DNA of 64,000 bases from an uncultured Bacteroidales bacterium. GTDB taxonomy: Bacteria > Bacteroidota > Bacteroidia > Bacteroidales > P3. The DNA is taken from assembly GCA_900319865.1 (NCBI GenBank), contig ONQD01000029.1, positions 1 to 64,000 on the forward strand. Direction: 5' to 3'. A program made the translations under genes and the position numbers. Below the pieces are notes generated by a model. That model saw nothing but the letters and a program-made list of their open reading frames with translations, searched no databases and had not been told where the DNA came from. This document shows positions 26,000-34,317 of this stretch, piece by piece (positions within the stretch are counted from its first letter, which is position 1; every line of letters starts with the position of its first letter).

Positions 26000-28900
26000 A
26001 TGAACGCCGAGACATTAAGACAGATTTTCCAGTCACCCTTCATCTATCCCGAATACAGCCGCAAGATAGTGCACGGCCTTTTCGGTTGCAACGATGTTTA
26101 TGAGACATTAGACAGTGCGGAACGCCTCGACCCCTCACCAGATGGCGACCAGAATTATTTCCTCGGGCAGATGGAGGATGCCGAGAGACGATTGCTGGGG
26201 TTCTTCTACACCCGTGTGGCAGAAGGTAGCGATGTGCGTCGAAAGCGCGTAGGGCTGAGGAAACTGATACAGCCTTATCTGAAATATGAGGTGGATGCTG
26301 CCATCGCGGTTTTCGACGATGGACAACACTGGCGTTTGTCATACATCTGTGACCACAAAGAGGGCACAACGTCGGCCAAAAGATTCTCTTATGTGCTGGG
26401 TGATAAGGCGGGCCAGTATAAGACCCCTTTGGAGCGACTCGACAAGATTGCTTCCAAATATGGACGATTCAAACTAGAGGAATTGAAAGATGCCTTCTCG
26501 GTGGAAGCACTTAGCAAAGAGTTCTTCGACGAGTACCACCGTCACTATGACCGCATTCTCAGGACAACCGTTGAGCTGATTAGCAAAGACCCCACTTTAT
26601 ACAGCGGGTTGTCCAAGCTTTTTGCAGATTACATCAAGAAGATGATGGGACGCATTGTGTTTCTGCACTTCCTGCAGAAGAAAGGATGGCTGAATGGCGA
26701 CCCGGAGTTTCTGAAGAATCTCTTTTCCAAGCAACCACTTGACCGCAGGGAAGACTTTTTAGAGCAAGTGCTGGAACCGCTCTTCTTTGGCATCTTCAAC
26801 ACTGAACCACAGAACCGCGAGAAGCTGTTTCGCGATGAAGGATGGGATGTGCAGCTATTGGAGCAGTGGAAAGGACTGCCTTATTTAAATGGTGGTCTAT
26901 TCGAGCGTGATATGATTGATAATGCAAAGATGAAATTGCCCGCTTCGTTGTTTGAACAGCTGTTTGAGTTTATGGCCTCGTACAACTTCACCGTTGATGA
27001 GAACGACCCTGACGATGCAGATATTGGAATTGACCCCGAGATGCTGGGCAAGATCTTTGAGAGCCTGTTGGAGGACAACAAGGCCAAAGGTGCATTCTAT
27101 ACTCCAAAGGAGATAGTGCGCTACATGTGCAAAGAGAGCCTGATTGCCTATCTGAATAGTAAAGTGAATAGTGATGAGGTGAATAGTGAATCGACAGGAA
27201 ATAACATAAATAATCACGATTCACTCGTCACTGCCGTAAGGCAATTTGTAGAGCAGCACGAGTTCCCCGAAGAGTTGGAGCCTTATCGTGAGGTGCTGGA
27301 CACCGCCCTGCGCGAAGTGAAGATCTGCGACCCCGCCATAGGCAGCGGAGCTTTCCCCATGGGCTTGCTCAATGAATTGTGGCGTTGCCGAGAGGCATTG
27401 ATAGATGCAGCTGACACCTCGGAGAGGTGTGATTTCAATAATCCCGCACAAGCCACAGGGGTCGCGACCGAAGGGAGCAACCTCGTTCCCGTGGGGGTCG
27501 CGACCGAAGGGAGCAACACCTGTGCGCAGTGTGGGGACTCTACAGCATACAATATGCGTGCCGGAGGTACGCGACCTCAAACCCGTGCAGCCCTCAAGAA
27601 AGAAATCATTGAGAACAATATCTATGGCGTGGACATTGAGCGAGGAGCCATCGACATCGCCCGCCTACGTTTCTGGCTGAGTATCGTGGTGGATGCCGAG
27701 GAACCGGAGCCTCTACCCAACTTTGACTACAAGTTTATGCAGGGCAACAGTCTTATCGAAAGCTATAAAGGATTTAACCTGAGCAGGATCTCCAACCGTC
27801 TGCCCGGTGGACAAAGCAAATCCACACAGTTGTTGTTGGGCTTGGACAGCGAGTTTAGCAAGAAGAACCTCCAACGCCTGATGCGAGACTATTTCTCCGT
27901 CACCGACCACAAGCAGAAAGACAGCATGAGACAGGCCATCAATGATGCGGTTAAGCAACTAATCACAGCCTTCATCGGTGGCACTAATGATGAACTAAAG
28001 AACCTCAACCCCTCAGCCAACAAAGATTTCTTCCTCTGGCACACATGGTTCAAAGACATCTTCGACAATGGTGGGTTTGATATAGTAATTGCCAATCCTC
28101 CGTATATAAGTGCTATAGAAGCAAAAAAGACTATTGATGACTTTGTTCGTCAGCAATATAAGAAAACTTACATCACAGCCTCTGGCACATATGATATATA
28201 TGTTATTTTTATCGAATTAGGATTTATATTACTGAGAAATGATGGAATATTATCATACATCACTCCATCTAAATATTTGTCTGCTGAATATGCAAAAACA
28301 TTACGGGAGGTTATAATTAAATATTATTCTGTAGAACAGATTTCTGACTTCTCAAGTATTAGAGTATTTGAAAATGCAGGAGTATCTACAATGATTTCTA
28401 CGTTTAGAAAATGCAAACAGAGAAACACTGTTCGTTTTGAGTCTTTCAAGACAACAACAGAAATAGAGTCATTTCACGTGTACAACAAATCTGTACTAAG
28501 TCTTCTTCCGAACAATTTGTGGGGAGCCTTATTAAGTAACCAAATTGACTTATTCCTCAAGATTCACTCTCAATCAGTGACGATGGAAGAATTTTCCGAA
28601 GTGAATGCATGTTCAACTGCTGCCGAAGCTGAAGAATATGAAAACAGTTTGATTTCAGAGTTCAACCCAGACTCTTTTATGTATATAAACAATGGAACCA
28701 TAAATAGATATGTAAATTATTGGGGTCAAAAGGAAATTCGTTCAAAAAAAATCCTGACACCATATTTGCCTTTTACAGCATTGAATTCCCGAAGAAAGAA
28801 CATGTTTAAAAAGGAGAAATTACTCTTCGTAAAGTTGGCCAAATGTCCACAGGTTTTCTTGGATGAAAGAGGAGAATTCGCTTCGGCAAACACCAATATG

Positions 28901-29233
28901 GTGTATGATGTCAAACAATACAATTACAAGTTTCTACTTGGATACTTTAATTCAAAGCTTTTTGATTATGTTTACAAAACAATGTTTGGAGGTAATTCTA
29001 TGTTGGGTTCAATTCAGGTACAGGCTCCCCAAATTAGAAAATCATTGATTCCAAAACCATCTTTACTTGTAAAACAACAACCAATAATTGATATGGTAGA
29101 AGAGATACTTCAAGAAAAAAGGATTAATCCTAATACAGACACAACAGCCCTCGAACAACAAATCGATGAATTAGTCTACCAACTCTACAACCTCACCCCC
29201 GAAGAAATCGCAATTATAGAACAATATACTTGA
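26000..29233 (+). CDS. Eco57I-like N6-adenine DNA methyltransferase (R-M type)
   Basis: 1077 residues. SAM motif I is DPAIGSGAF (444-452), preceded by FYTPKEIVRYM; the catalytic motif is NPPY (699-702). The C-terminal ~350 residues are a target-recognition region. The N-terminal ~400 residues (GFFYTRVAEGSDVRRKRVG, AIAVFDDGQHWRLSYICD) may include a nuclease or adaptor domain but no certain PD-(D/E)XK site was identified. It follows the PLD-helicase by 44 bases and likely formed one restriction system with it. Two repeat-derived peptide insertions lie at 27160-27240 and 27410-27590, and the recognition region is much richer in A+T than the rest. Confidence 0.85.
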   Translation: MNAETLRQIFQSPFIYPEYSRKIVHGLFGCNDVYETLDSAERLDPSPDGDQNYFLGQMEDAERRLLGFFYTRVAEGSDVRRKRVGLRKLIQPYLKYEVDAAIAVFDDGQHWRLSYICDHKEGTTSAKRFSYVLGDKAGQYKTPLERLDKIASKYGRFKLEELKDAFSVEALSKEFFDEYHRHYDRILRTTVELISKDPTLYSGLSKLFADYIKKMMGRIVFLHFLQKKGWLNGDPEFLKNLFSKQPLDRREDFLEQVLEPLFFGIFNTEPQNREKLFRDEGWDVQLLEQWKGLPYLNGGLFERDMIDNAKMKLPASLFEQLFEFMASYNFTVDENDPDDADIGIDPEMLGKIFESLLEDNKAKGAFYTPKEIVRYMCKESLIAYLNSKVNSDEVNSESTGNNINNHDSLVTAVRQFVEQHEFPEELEPYREVLDTALREVKICDPAIGSGAFPMGLLNELWRCREALIDAADTSERCDFNNPAQATGVATEGSNLVPVGVATEGSNTCAQCGDSTAYNMRAGGTRPQTRAALKKEIIENNIYGVDIERGAIDIARLRFWLSIVVDAEEPEPLPNFDYKFMQGNSLIESYKGFNLSRISNRLPGGQSKSTQLLLGLDSEFSKKNLQRLMRDYFSVTDHKQKDSMRQAINDAVKQLITAFIGGTNDELKNLNPSANKDFFLWHTWFKDIFDNGGFDIVIANPPYISAIEAKKTIDDFVRQQYKKTYITASGTYDIYVIFIELGFILLRNDGILSYITPSKYLSAEYAKTLREVIIKYYSVEQISDFSSIRVFENAGVSTMISTFRKCKQRNTVRFESFKTTTEIESFHVYNKSVLSLLPNNLWGALLSNQIDLFLKIHSQSVTMEEFSEVNACSTAAEAEEYENSLISEFNPDSFMYINNGTINRYVNYWGQKEIRSKKILTPYLPFTALNSRRKNMFKKEKLLFVKLAKCPQVFLDERGEFASANTNMVYDVKQYNYKFLLGYFNSKLFDYVYKTMFGGNSMLGSIQVQAPQIRKSLIPKPSLLVKQQPIIDMVEEILQEKRINPNTDTTALEQQIDELVYQLYNLTPEEIAIIEQYT
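27160..27240 (+). repeat. In-frame repeat insertion 1 in the methyltransferase gene
   Basis: GTGAATAGTGATGAG, GTGAATAGTGAATCG and, further on, CGATTCACTCGTCAC form an inverted repeat of GTGA-GAG-GTGAATCG type. It encodes low-complexity NSKVNSDEVNSESTGNN between two conserved stretches (ESLIAYL and AVRQFVEQHEF). The AAGTGAATAGT word also occurs at 30740-30750. Confidence 0.55.
27410..27590 (+). repeat. In-frame REP-like insertion 2 in the methyltransferase gene
   Basis: Contains the hairpin ACACCTC-GGA-GAGGTGT (27414-27430), then two direct copies of a 24-base unit starting GGGGTCGCGACC (27458-27481 and 27494-27517; period 36 bases, 12 codons, read as GVATEGSN twice) with the self-complementary core GGTCGCGACC. 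A third copy lies outside genes at 34603-34629. The insertion sits between SAM motif I and IENNIYGVDIERGAIDIA. Confidence 0.6.
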
Positions 29234-29265
29234 TATTCAGTCGTTATACAACAAAAAAGTTCACT

Positions 29266-29853
29266 ATGTGGCATAAGATAATTAATAATTGGAAGTATAT
29301 TGTGGTAGGTATAATAATAGTATTGGCTCCAATATTATTGAATTTTATACTATTACTTCATATCGGTATTCCAGAACAATTGATCGTAGGAGATTCGAAA
29401 TTATGGCTCTCCTTTTGGCCGACATATCTTGGCTCTTTGGGCACGTTTCTCATGGCTATAATGACTTATAAAACACTCAAACAAAATGAAAAATTGATCA
29501 AGTCACAGAATACGCCGAAACTATCGTGTTCGTTATCTGTAGGAAATAATTGTTTGTTGGTGATTATAAAAAACATCTCATCTGTTCCAGCATATAATGT
29601 TGGATTGTCATTAATAAACAAAACTAATATAAAAGAAATATACAAATTTGATTCATTATGTAGCAGTTTGGAGAAAGTGCGTTTTGATATCTCACCAGGC
29701 GATTCCAAACGGATAGAAATATTAGGAATAGAACCGCATAAAAATGGGCAGTATGATGGCTACATATCTGTAATCCTAAATTATAATGGTGTCACAGAAA
29801 CGGTAAATAACTATTTGGAAGAACTAAACATTACGGAATGGAAGCGAAACTGA
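29266..29853 (+). CDS. Small two-helix membrane protein of the R-M operon
   Basis: 195 residues from MWHKIINNW. Two membrane helices (YIVVGIIIVLAPILLNFILLL and WPTYLGSLGTFLMAIMTY), a short coiled coil (LKQNEKLIKSQ), then a beta-rich soluble domain (LLVIIKNISSVPAYNVGLSL) resembling generic DUF-type accessory proteins next to defence genes. Function unknown. It begins 32 bases after the methyltransferase stop and ends before a terminator. Its low G+C matches the recognition part of the methyltransferase. Confidence 0.6.
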   Translation: MWHKIINNWKYIVVGIIIVLAPILLNFILLLHIGIPEQLIVGDSKLWLSFWPTYLGSLGTFLMAIMTYKTLKQNEKLIKSQNTPKLSCSLSVGNNCLLVIIKNISSVPAYNVGLSLINKTNIKEIYKFDSLCSSLEKVRFDISPGDSKRIEILGIEPHKNGQYDGYISVILNYNGVTETVNNYLEELNITEWKRN

Positions 29854-29895
29854 GAAATTATCAATACAGGAAATAGATAGATTATAACTATTATG

Positions 29896-29920
29896 AAGGG
29901 CGCTTAAGCGCCCTTGTTTG
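29896..29920 (+). terminator. Palindromic terminator
   Basis: AAGGGCGCTTAAGCGCCCTT (29896-29915) is a perfect 20-base palindrome followed by GTTTGTT. It separates the R-M operon from the TIR operon and could work on both strands. Confidence 0.75.
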
Positions 29921-29964
29921 TTACCTGTTGAAAAATAATCTGTAGCAAATCATTATAAAACTCG

Positions 29965-29972
29965 TATCTTTG
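29965..29972 (+). promoter_or_regulatory. -7 promoter element (TATCTTTG) of the nuclease-TIR operon
   Basis: TATCTTTG followed by CA, 15 bases before the ATG at 29988. It excludes an upstream in-frame start at 29970. Confidence 0.65.
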
Positions 29973-29987
29973 CAAAAAAATAATATA

Positions 29988-30734
29988 ATGACTCTACAAG
30001 ACTTAATAGAAGAAGGATGTAAATATGGAGAAAATCCATTAAAGGATTTTTTTGGAAACGATTATAAAGTAAATGAATCGCTTCAGGAGAGCTTCTTGGT
30101 ATGGGCAAGAAAAGTTTTAGCATTTATTGAGAATTATTACCCCAAAAGTGGTAATATCAAAGATATTAGGGAACGATTAAAAAGCGACCACGAAGAATGC
30201 AGAATTGAAACATATCGATTTATAATTAGCATTTTGAAATCACTAGAAGAACCGAATAACCCAGTAAAAGTAACACCGAGTAACATTGAAGTCCTATATC
30301 AAATTTTAAATGGTTTTAGTGGATTTGTTCGACAGCTAAATAATAGACATGATAATCGAAACGGTATAATAGTTAAAGACGAATATGATGTTCAAGACAT
30401 TTTACATGCCCAATTTGTGACATTTTTTGAAGATGTCAGAGCAGAAGACCCCGTACCAATAAATGCAGGCAGTGGAAGTCGTTTGGACTTTCTAATTGTT
30501 GACATAAAAACTGCAGTAGAGGTAAAGATGACAAGAAAGAGATTGGGAGATAAGGCCATTGGCGAACAGTTACTTGTAGATGTTTGTAGATATAGAAAAC
30601 GTAATGACATTGAGAGATTGGTGTTCTTTATTTATGATCCAGAACACCATATCAGGAACCCCAAAGGACTAAAAAATGATATTGAAAAACAATCAGGCCC
30701 AGGATGTATCATCAATACTTTTGTTGTTAATTAA
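29988..30734 (+). CDS. DpnII/MboI-like PD-(D/E)XK nuclease
   Basis: 248 residues. The helical N-terminal half (about 1-130) is unrecognised. The C-terminal half matches the REase_DpnII-MboI type of PD-(D/E)XK fold: SGSRLDFLI with D167, then AVEVK with E178 and K180, and GEQLLVDVCRYRKR as the following helix. It is probably a DNA (or RNA) endonuclease acting as sensor or effector. The TIR gene starts 27 bases downstream, so the two form an operon. A+T-rich and probably horizontally acquired. Confidence 0.75.
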   Translation: MTLQDLIEEGCKYGENPLKDFFGNDYKVNESLQESFLVWARKVLAFIENYYPKSGNIKDIRERLKSDHEECRIETYRFIISILKSLEEPNNPVKVTPSNIEVLYQILNGFSGFVRQLNNRHDNRNGIIVKDEYDVQDILHAQFVTFFEDVRAEDPVPINAGSGSRLDFLIVDIKTAVEVKMTRKRLGDKAIGEQLLVDVCRYRKRNDIERLVFFIYDPEHHIRNPKGLKNDIEKQSGPGCIINTFVVN

Positions 30735-30761
30735 ATCATAAAGTGAATAGTAATCCATAAT

Positions 30762-31541
30762 ATGAAGAGAAACATCTTATCAACAGCGCAAGAATGTAAA
30801 TACATTATTGAGCATGAAATCTCAATTGAGAGAATTACATATATAAATTCTTCTACGAGGAGAGTAGATATAGCAGGATGTATTTCTGGCAATATTCCAA
30901 AATTTGAAAAAACATTAAGAACACTTGCCGATAGCTCCATGCCCAAATATCCTCGGATTAGCTCTACTCTACTGGATTATGTAGAAAAGTATGACCAATT
31001 CCCGATTAGGTATTTCGGACGAATAGAGGCTATTATAGAATGTCTTTTCAGTTTGGAAGGAAACGGCACTTCTGACCACAAAATCTTTATCAGCCATTCC
31101 TCAAAGGATAAAGCAATAGTAAAAGACTTCGTAAATCATATCCTAATGTTAGGGATTGGAATTGAAAGCAACGACATTTTCTGTACTTCAATCGAAGAAA
31201 TGAACATTGAAAACGGAGAAGATATTAGAAGGCATATTCACAAGAATATTATAGGGTCGGAGTGCTCGATATTACTTATATCAGATAATTACAAGGCGAG
31301 TGAGATTTGCCAAAATGAGATGGGGGCAGTTTGGACTAACAATGCGACTGTACGGTACTATCTTTTGCCAAACTTCACTGCTGACAAAATTGGATGGCTT
31401 GTTAATCCTCTTCAAGCAGAACAAATAACTAATGCTGTGGCTTTGGACAAACTCCATAAAGAACTATTAGAACTGTTGAGTCTCAAAGAAACTGGTATCT
31501 GGAGTAGTCAACGAGAACAGTTTTTGGCTAAACACAAATAA
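30762..31541 (+). CDS. TIR domain protein (probable NADase effector)
   Basis: 259 residues. An unrecognised N-terminal domain (1-104) precedes a TIR domain starting at KIFISHSSKDKAIV (107-120), with IFCTSIEEMNIENGEDI and the active-site region SEICQNEMGAVW, where E186 is the expected catalytic Glu. Bacterial TIR proteins deplete NAD+ or make cyclic ADP-ribose signals on phage infection. Operon with the DpnII-like nuclease suggests a two-gene abortive-infection module in which the nuclease protein or the N-terminal domain senses the trigger. Inference from family and context. Confidence 0.8.
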   Translation: MKRNILSTAQECKYIIEHEISIERITYINSSTRRVDIAGCISGNIPKFEKTLRTLADSSMPKYPRISSTLLDYVEKYDQFPIRYFGRIEAIIECLFSLEGNGTSDHKIFISHSSKDKAIVKDFVNHILMLGIGIESNDIFCTSIEEMNIENGEDIRRHIHKNIIGSECSILLISDNYKASEICQNEMGAVWTNNATVRYYLLPNFTADKIGWLVNPLQAEQITNAVALDKLHKELLELLSLKETGIWSSQREQFLAKHK

Positions 31542-31561
31542 TTATCATAGAACCCACCAAG

Positions 31562-31680
31562 AAAGTAGAAAGAAATGACAAAGTAGAAAATTGAAAAGAC
31601 TGTTCGCCGAAAGACCAATACAAATTGAAAAGTGAAAATTGAAAAATGAAAAAAGGGTTGCCGAGAGACCGAAGAGCCAT
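31562..31680 (+). repeat. Family 3 repeats (TTGAAAA...TTCGCCGA units)
   Basis: Two degenerate units reading TTGAAAAGACTGTTCGCCGA and then AATTGAAAAGTGAAAATTG with GGGTTGCCGAGAGACCGA. Related arrays lie at 33510-33650 and 34199-34317. They fill the convergent gap between the TIR gene and the ATPase pair. Confidence 0.6.
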
Positions 31681-31704
31681 CGAAGCCCCCACGACATCGG
31701 AAGA

Positions 31705-32136
31705 TCACCGTTCTAAACAGAATGTTTCTCCTGTTCGACAAAACTTTATGGCTATCCCCCTGCTCTTAAAACTCTTTTCAATGGCTTGTCGCTTGGTGTC
31801 GTTCTTGGGACAAGTGTTTGAGAATACAGCAAAAGCCATTCTTTTTGCTCCACTGAGACGAGGCGGCAATCTGTCCATGGTGTCTTTCAACTGCTCAACC
31901 GCCTTGCCGGAATCGCCACCTTTCAATTCGACGAAATATTGGTCGGCATATTCTTCGCTTTCTAACAAATTATCGCATTTGGAGCCATCAGCTGCTGTAA
32001 AAACACATCCATCCACTTGAATGGCACGATAGGTGTTATGGTCGGGATTCTCAAACGTTATCTTTGATTTATTTTCGGAGAAGACTATGCGGGAATCTGA
32101 CCTAGTTTCGACACAATGTGCAGGAATAATATTCAT
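31705..32136 (-). CDS. Small PD-(D/E)XK-like partner of the AAA ATPase
   Basis: 143 residues. It contains CDNLL (D55) then YFVELKG (E70, K72) and AVEQL (Q82), the order and spacing of a compact PD-(D/E)XK nuclease core; the assignment is from motif only. It starts at ATG overlapping the ATPase stop by 4 bases (ATGA), so it is translationally coupled. The pair probably acts as an ATPase plus nuclease defence module. No named system with this exact composition is recognised by me. Confidence 0.6.
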   Translation of the reverse strand: MNIIPAHCVETRSDSRIVFSENKSKITFENPDHNTYRAIQVDGCVFTAADGSKCDNLLESEEYADQYFVELKGGDSGKAVEQLKDTMDRLPPRLSGAKRMAFAVFSNTCPKNDTKRQAIEKSFKSRGIAIKFCRTGETFCLER

Positions 32137-33395
32137 GACTCAAGCAGTTTGGAGAAGTCGGAGGATATAGTATCGGATGCCGCATCTAAATCGGTTTGAG
32201 CGATAAGGCGAAGGTCGTAGTCTTTTATATCTTTGGCTGTCCCATTGTCCACAGCATAGACATTGATGTCTTCGAATTGGATTGCAGCAGATTTGCCAAC
32301 AACAGTTTCCACCACATTGGAATCTTTGTTATCAGCCGCTTGGATAAGGTTGTTGAATGAAGAAAGGATGTAAGGGCTATGTGTGGCGATGCACAGGCTA
32401 TTATCTTGAGTGGTATTTATCTGATTGGCCATCCATTTCACCAACTCATACTGAGTAGAGGGGAAAAGATTCTCCTCGGGCTCTTCTAAATAAATAGATG
32501 CATGTTGAGTTAATGAAAATTTGTCTACTATCTCACTAAACATGGCCTCATCTTGATGGGAAGTGAAGAACTTGACACGAGGCTCTGGAAATGTTTTTGT
32601 AATATTGTCGACCCTGCCCACAATATTGGAGCCATTAGACTGCGTGAATTTCTCCTTATGTAACGTGTCTTGCAGATCGTTCAGTTCTCGCTCTTGCGCC
32701 ACACTGAGCTGGCGAGGACGGTGGAGTTCATGGTAAGTCAAATAATAAATCAAGCCACATAGAGGAACGACCGATTGAAGTCCACTTGATGCATTCAGAA
32801 ATGCAATTTCATTGTTGTTGTTTATATGAATTCGTTCTCGAGATTGTTCCTTATCGTAATAATAGGAAACTCCAAGATTCAGGATATCAAGTTTGCTGTA
32901 TTGAGGGAATGTGTTGCGGGCATTTTCCCAATCAGACATGTATCCTTTGATATTGTTATCATTACTGAAAGAGATGTCAAACCAATTAGGAATGACAGCC
33001 ACAATGTTGCGTTCGGCGGGAATATATGCTATTTGGGGACGACGGTATTGCCAGCGGTTACGGGGTTTCCAATTAAAGCTGAACTGAATCTTTTCAGGGG
33101 ACCCGGAAATGGAAAAGGCCATAAATGAGGATTCATATTTAATCAGGAATCCTTTTTTTATGAAGCCGTTCAATCGATGGTAATCAACAAGTTGTTTCCA
33201 AAACACAAACTCATTTAAATAGTCATCAGGTGATTGACTTAATTCTATACGCTTCTCAACCCAGTTGCAATAGGATGCAATTTTAAGGATACAACTTTTC
33301 CCAGAACTCTGTGGGCCAATAAAAAGGTTGTATTTGGCAAGATTGACAGTTGCACTTTTTAAAGGCCCTATATTTTTGATTACTAACTTATTCAT
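32133..33395 (-). CDS. AAA/SMC-like ATPase of a two-gene defence-type module
   Basis: 420 residues. Walker A is GPQSSGKS (27-34), followed by a family block YIPAERN, an ABC-like signature LNASSGLQSVVP, Walker B with the double acid SIYLEEPEENLFP and the H-loop CIATHSPYILSSF. This is the layout of OLD/RecF-type ATPases found in Gabija, Septu and retron effectors. No TOPRIM nuclease domain is visible at the C-terminus, so the coupled small protein at 31705 may supply catalysis. Its promoter is on the minus strand at 33422-33429. Confidence 0.75.
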   Translation of the reverse strand: MNKLVIKNIGPLKSATVNLAKYNLFIGPQSSGKSCILKIASYCNWVEKRIELSQSPDDYLNEFVFWKQLVDYHRLNGFIKKGFLIKYESSFMAFSISGSPEKIQFSFNWKPRNRWQYRRPQIAYIPAERNIVAVIPNWFDISFSNDNNIKGYMSDWENARNTFPQYSKLDILNLGVSYYYDKEQSRERIHINNNNEIAFLNASSGLQSVVPLCGLIYYLTYHELHRPRQLSVAQERELNDLQDTLHKEKFTQSNGSNIVGRVDNITKTFPEPRVKFFTSHQDEAMFSEIVDKFSLTQHASIYLEEPEENLFPSTQYELVKWMANQINTTQDNSLCIATHSPYILSSFNNLIQAADNKDSNVVETVVGKSAAIQFEDINVYAVDNGTAKDIKDYDLRLIAQTDLDAASDTISSDFSKLLES

Positions 33396-33421
33396 GTATA
33401 ATCAGTATGTTTTTTACTTTG

Positions 33422-33429
33422 CAAAAATA
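33422..33429 (-). promoter_or_regulatory. -7 promoter element of the ATPase gene (TATTTTTG, minus strand)
   Basis: CAAAAATA on the plus strand reads TATTTTTG on the minus strand, 27 bases ahead of the ATPase start codon. Confidence 0.55.
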
Positions 33430-33509
33430 CAAAAAAATATTGATATCATTATTTTCATGATGGAAAAACAACTCAAAGTAGATAGAACGAAAGGACAAAG
33501 TTGATAGTT

Positions 33510-33650
33510 GAAAAGAGTATTCGCCAAGAGACCACTACAAATTGAAAAGTGAGAATTGAAAAGAGGGTTTGCCAAATGCCCAATACAAAGTGAAAAGTGG
33601 AAATTGAAAAGAGTGTTCGCCGAGGGACCGAAGAACCATCGAAGTCCCCA
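33510..33650 (+). repeat. Family 3 tandem array, three 48-bp units
   Basis: Units start at 33510, 33558 and 33606 with GAAAAGAGTATTCGCC, GAAAAGAGGGTTTGCC and GAAAAGAGTGTTCGCC and end in GTGAGAATT or GTGGAAATT; the exact spacing is 48 bases. The gap up to 33808 also contains CATTCACGCATTCACAC-type low-complexity filler (33740-33780). No gene is seen in this stretch. Confidence 0.7.
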
Positions 33651-33808
33651 CGCTATGTCAACATCAATAGTGTTGGCATTCCGAAAGGCCAGATATGGAT
33701 ATAAGAATTCGTTAATTTGTAAATGTGCTATTTCGTTAATCGATTCACACATTAATACATTCACGCATTCACACGTTCGTAGTTTTTTGTCATATTAAAA
33801 AATAGTTG

Positions 33809-33857
33809 TATTTTTGCACTCGGTTTCAAAAGTAAAAAAATACACAGTTTTGAAACC
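33809..33857 (+). promoter_or_regulatory. Promoter element and inverted repeat before the DUF4143 remnant
   Basis: TATTTTTG (33809-33816) is followed by the inverted repeat GGTTTCAAAA (33822-33831) / TTTTGAAACC (33848-33857). The promoter is left standing in front of a gene whose 5' part is missing. Confidence 0.5.
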
Positions 33858-33871
33858 TTATACGATTTGCC

Positions 33872-34192
33872 TTGCTAGGAAGAAGAAACATGGATTGGGG
33901 ACGCGTGTATGAAAACATTGTGTTCTTAGAGTTGAAACGCAGAGGGTATGAAGTGTATATAGGCAAACTGTACCAAAAAGAAATTGACTTCGTAATTTTA
34001 CGAGGAAATGAAAAAGCATATATACAAGTGAGTGACAACATTTCAGAAAAGACAACGTTTGAACGAGAATCATCACCGCTACTCAGTATAAAAGATGCAT
34101 ACCCCAAGATAATAATTGCCCGCACCCGTCACGACATGTATGACTATCAAGGGATTAAAATATATGACATTGCAGAATGGTTGATGGAATAA
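33872..34192 (+). pseudogene. C-terminal DUF4143 remnant of an AAA ATPase
   Basis: About 106 residues ([40 protein letters not shown]) that match the C-terminal DUF4143, nuclease-like domain of the ATPase family with an AAA_14 N-terminus. Full members have about 400 residues; the ATPase part is missing and only TTG at 33872 or an internal ATG (33890) could start it. An upstream stop at 33851 closes the frame. Probably a decayed gene; flanked on both sides by family 3 repeats. Confidence 0.7.
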
Positions 34193-34198
34193 AAAAGA

Positions 34199-34317
34199 GT
34201 GTTCGCCGAAGGACCGAGAAAAGTGAAAATTGAAAAATGAAAAGAGTATTCGCCAAGGGATCATTACAAATTGAAAATTGAAAAGGGTGTTCGCCAAGAG
34301 ACCACTACAAACTGAAT
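34199..34317 (+). repeat. Family 3 repeats joining two gene remnants
   Basis: AGAGTGTTCGCCGAAGGACCGAG, then two 41-base units GAAAAGAGTATTCGCC... and GAAAAGGGTGTTCGCC..., which end exactly where the HNH remnant begins. Units are the 48-bp ones of 33510-33650 lacking 7 bases. Confidence 0.6.
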
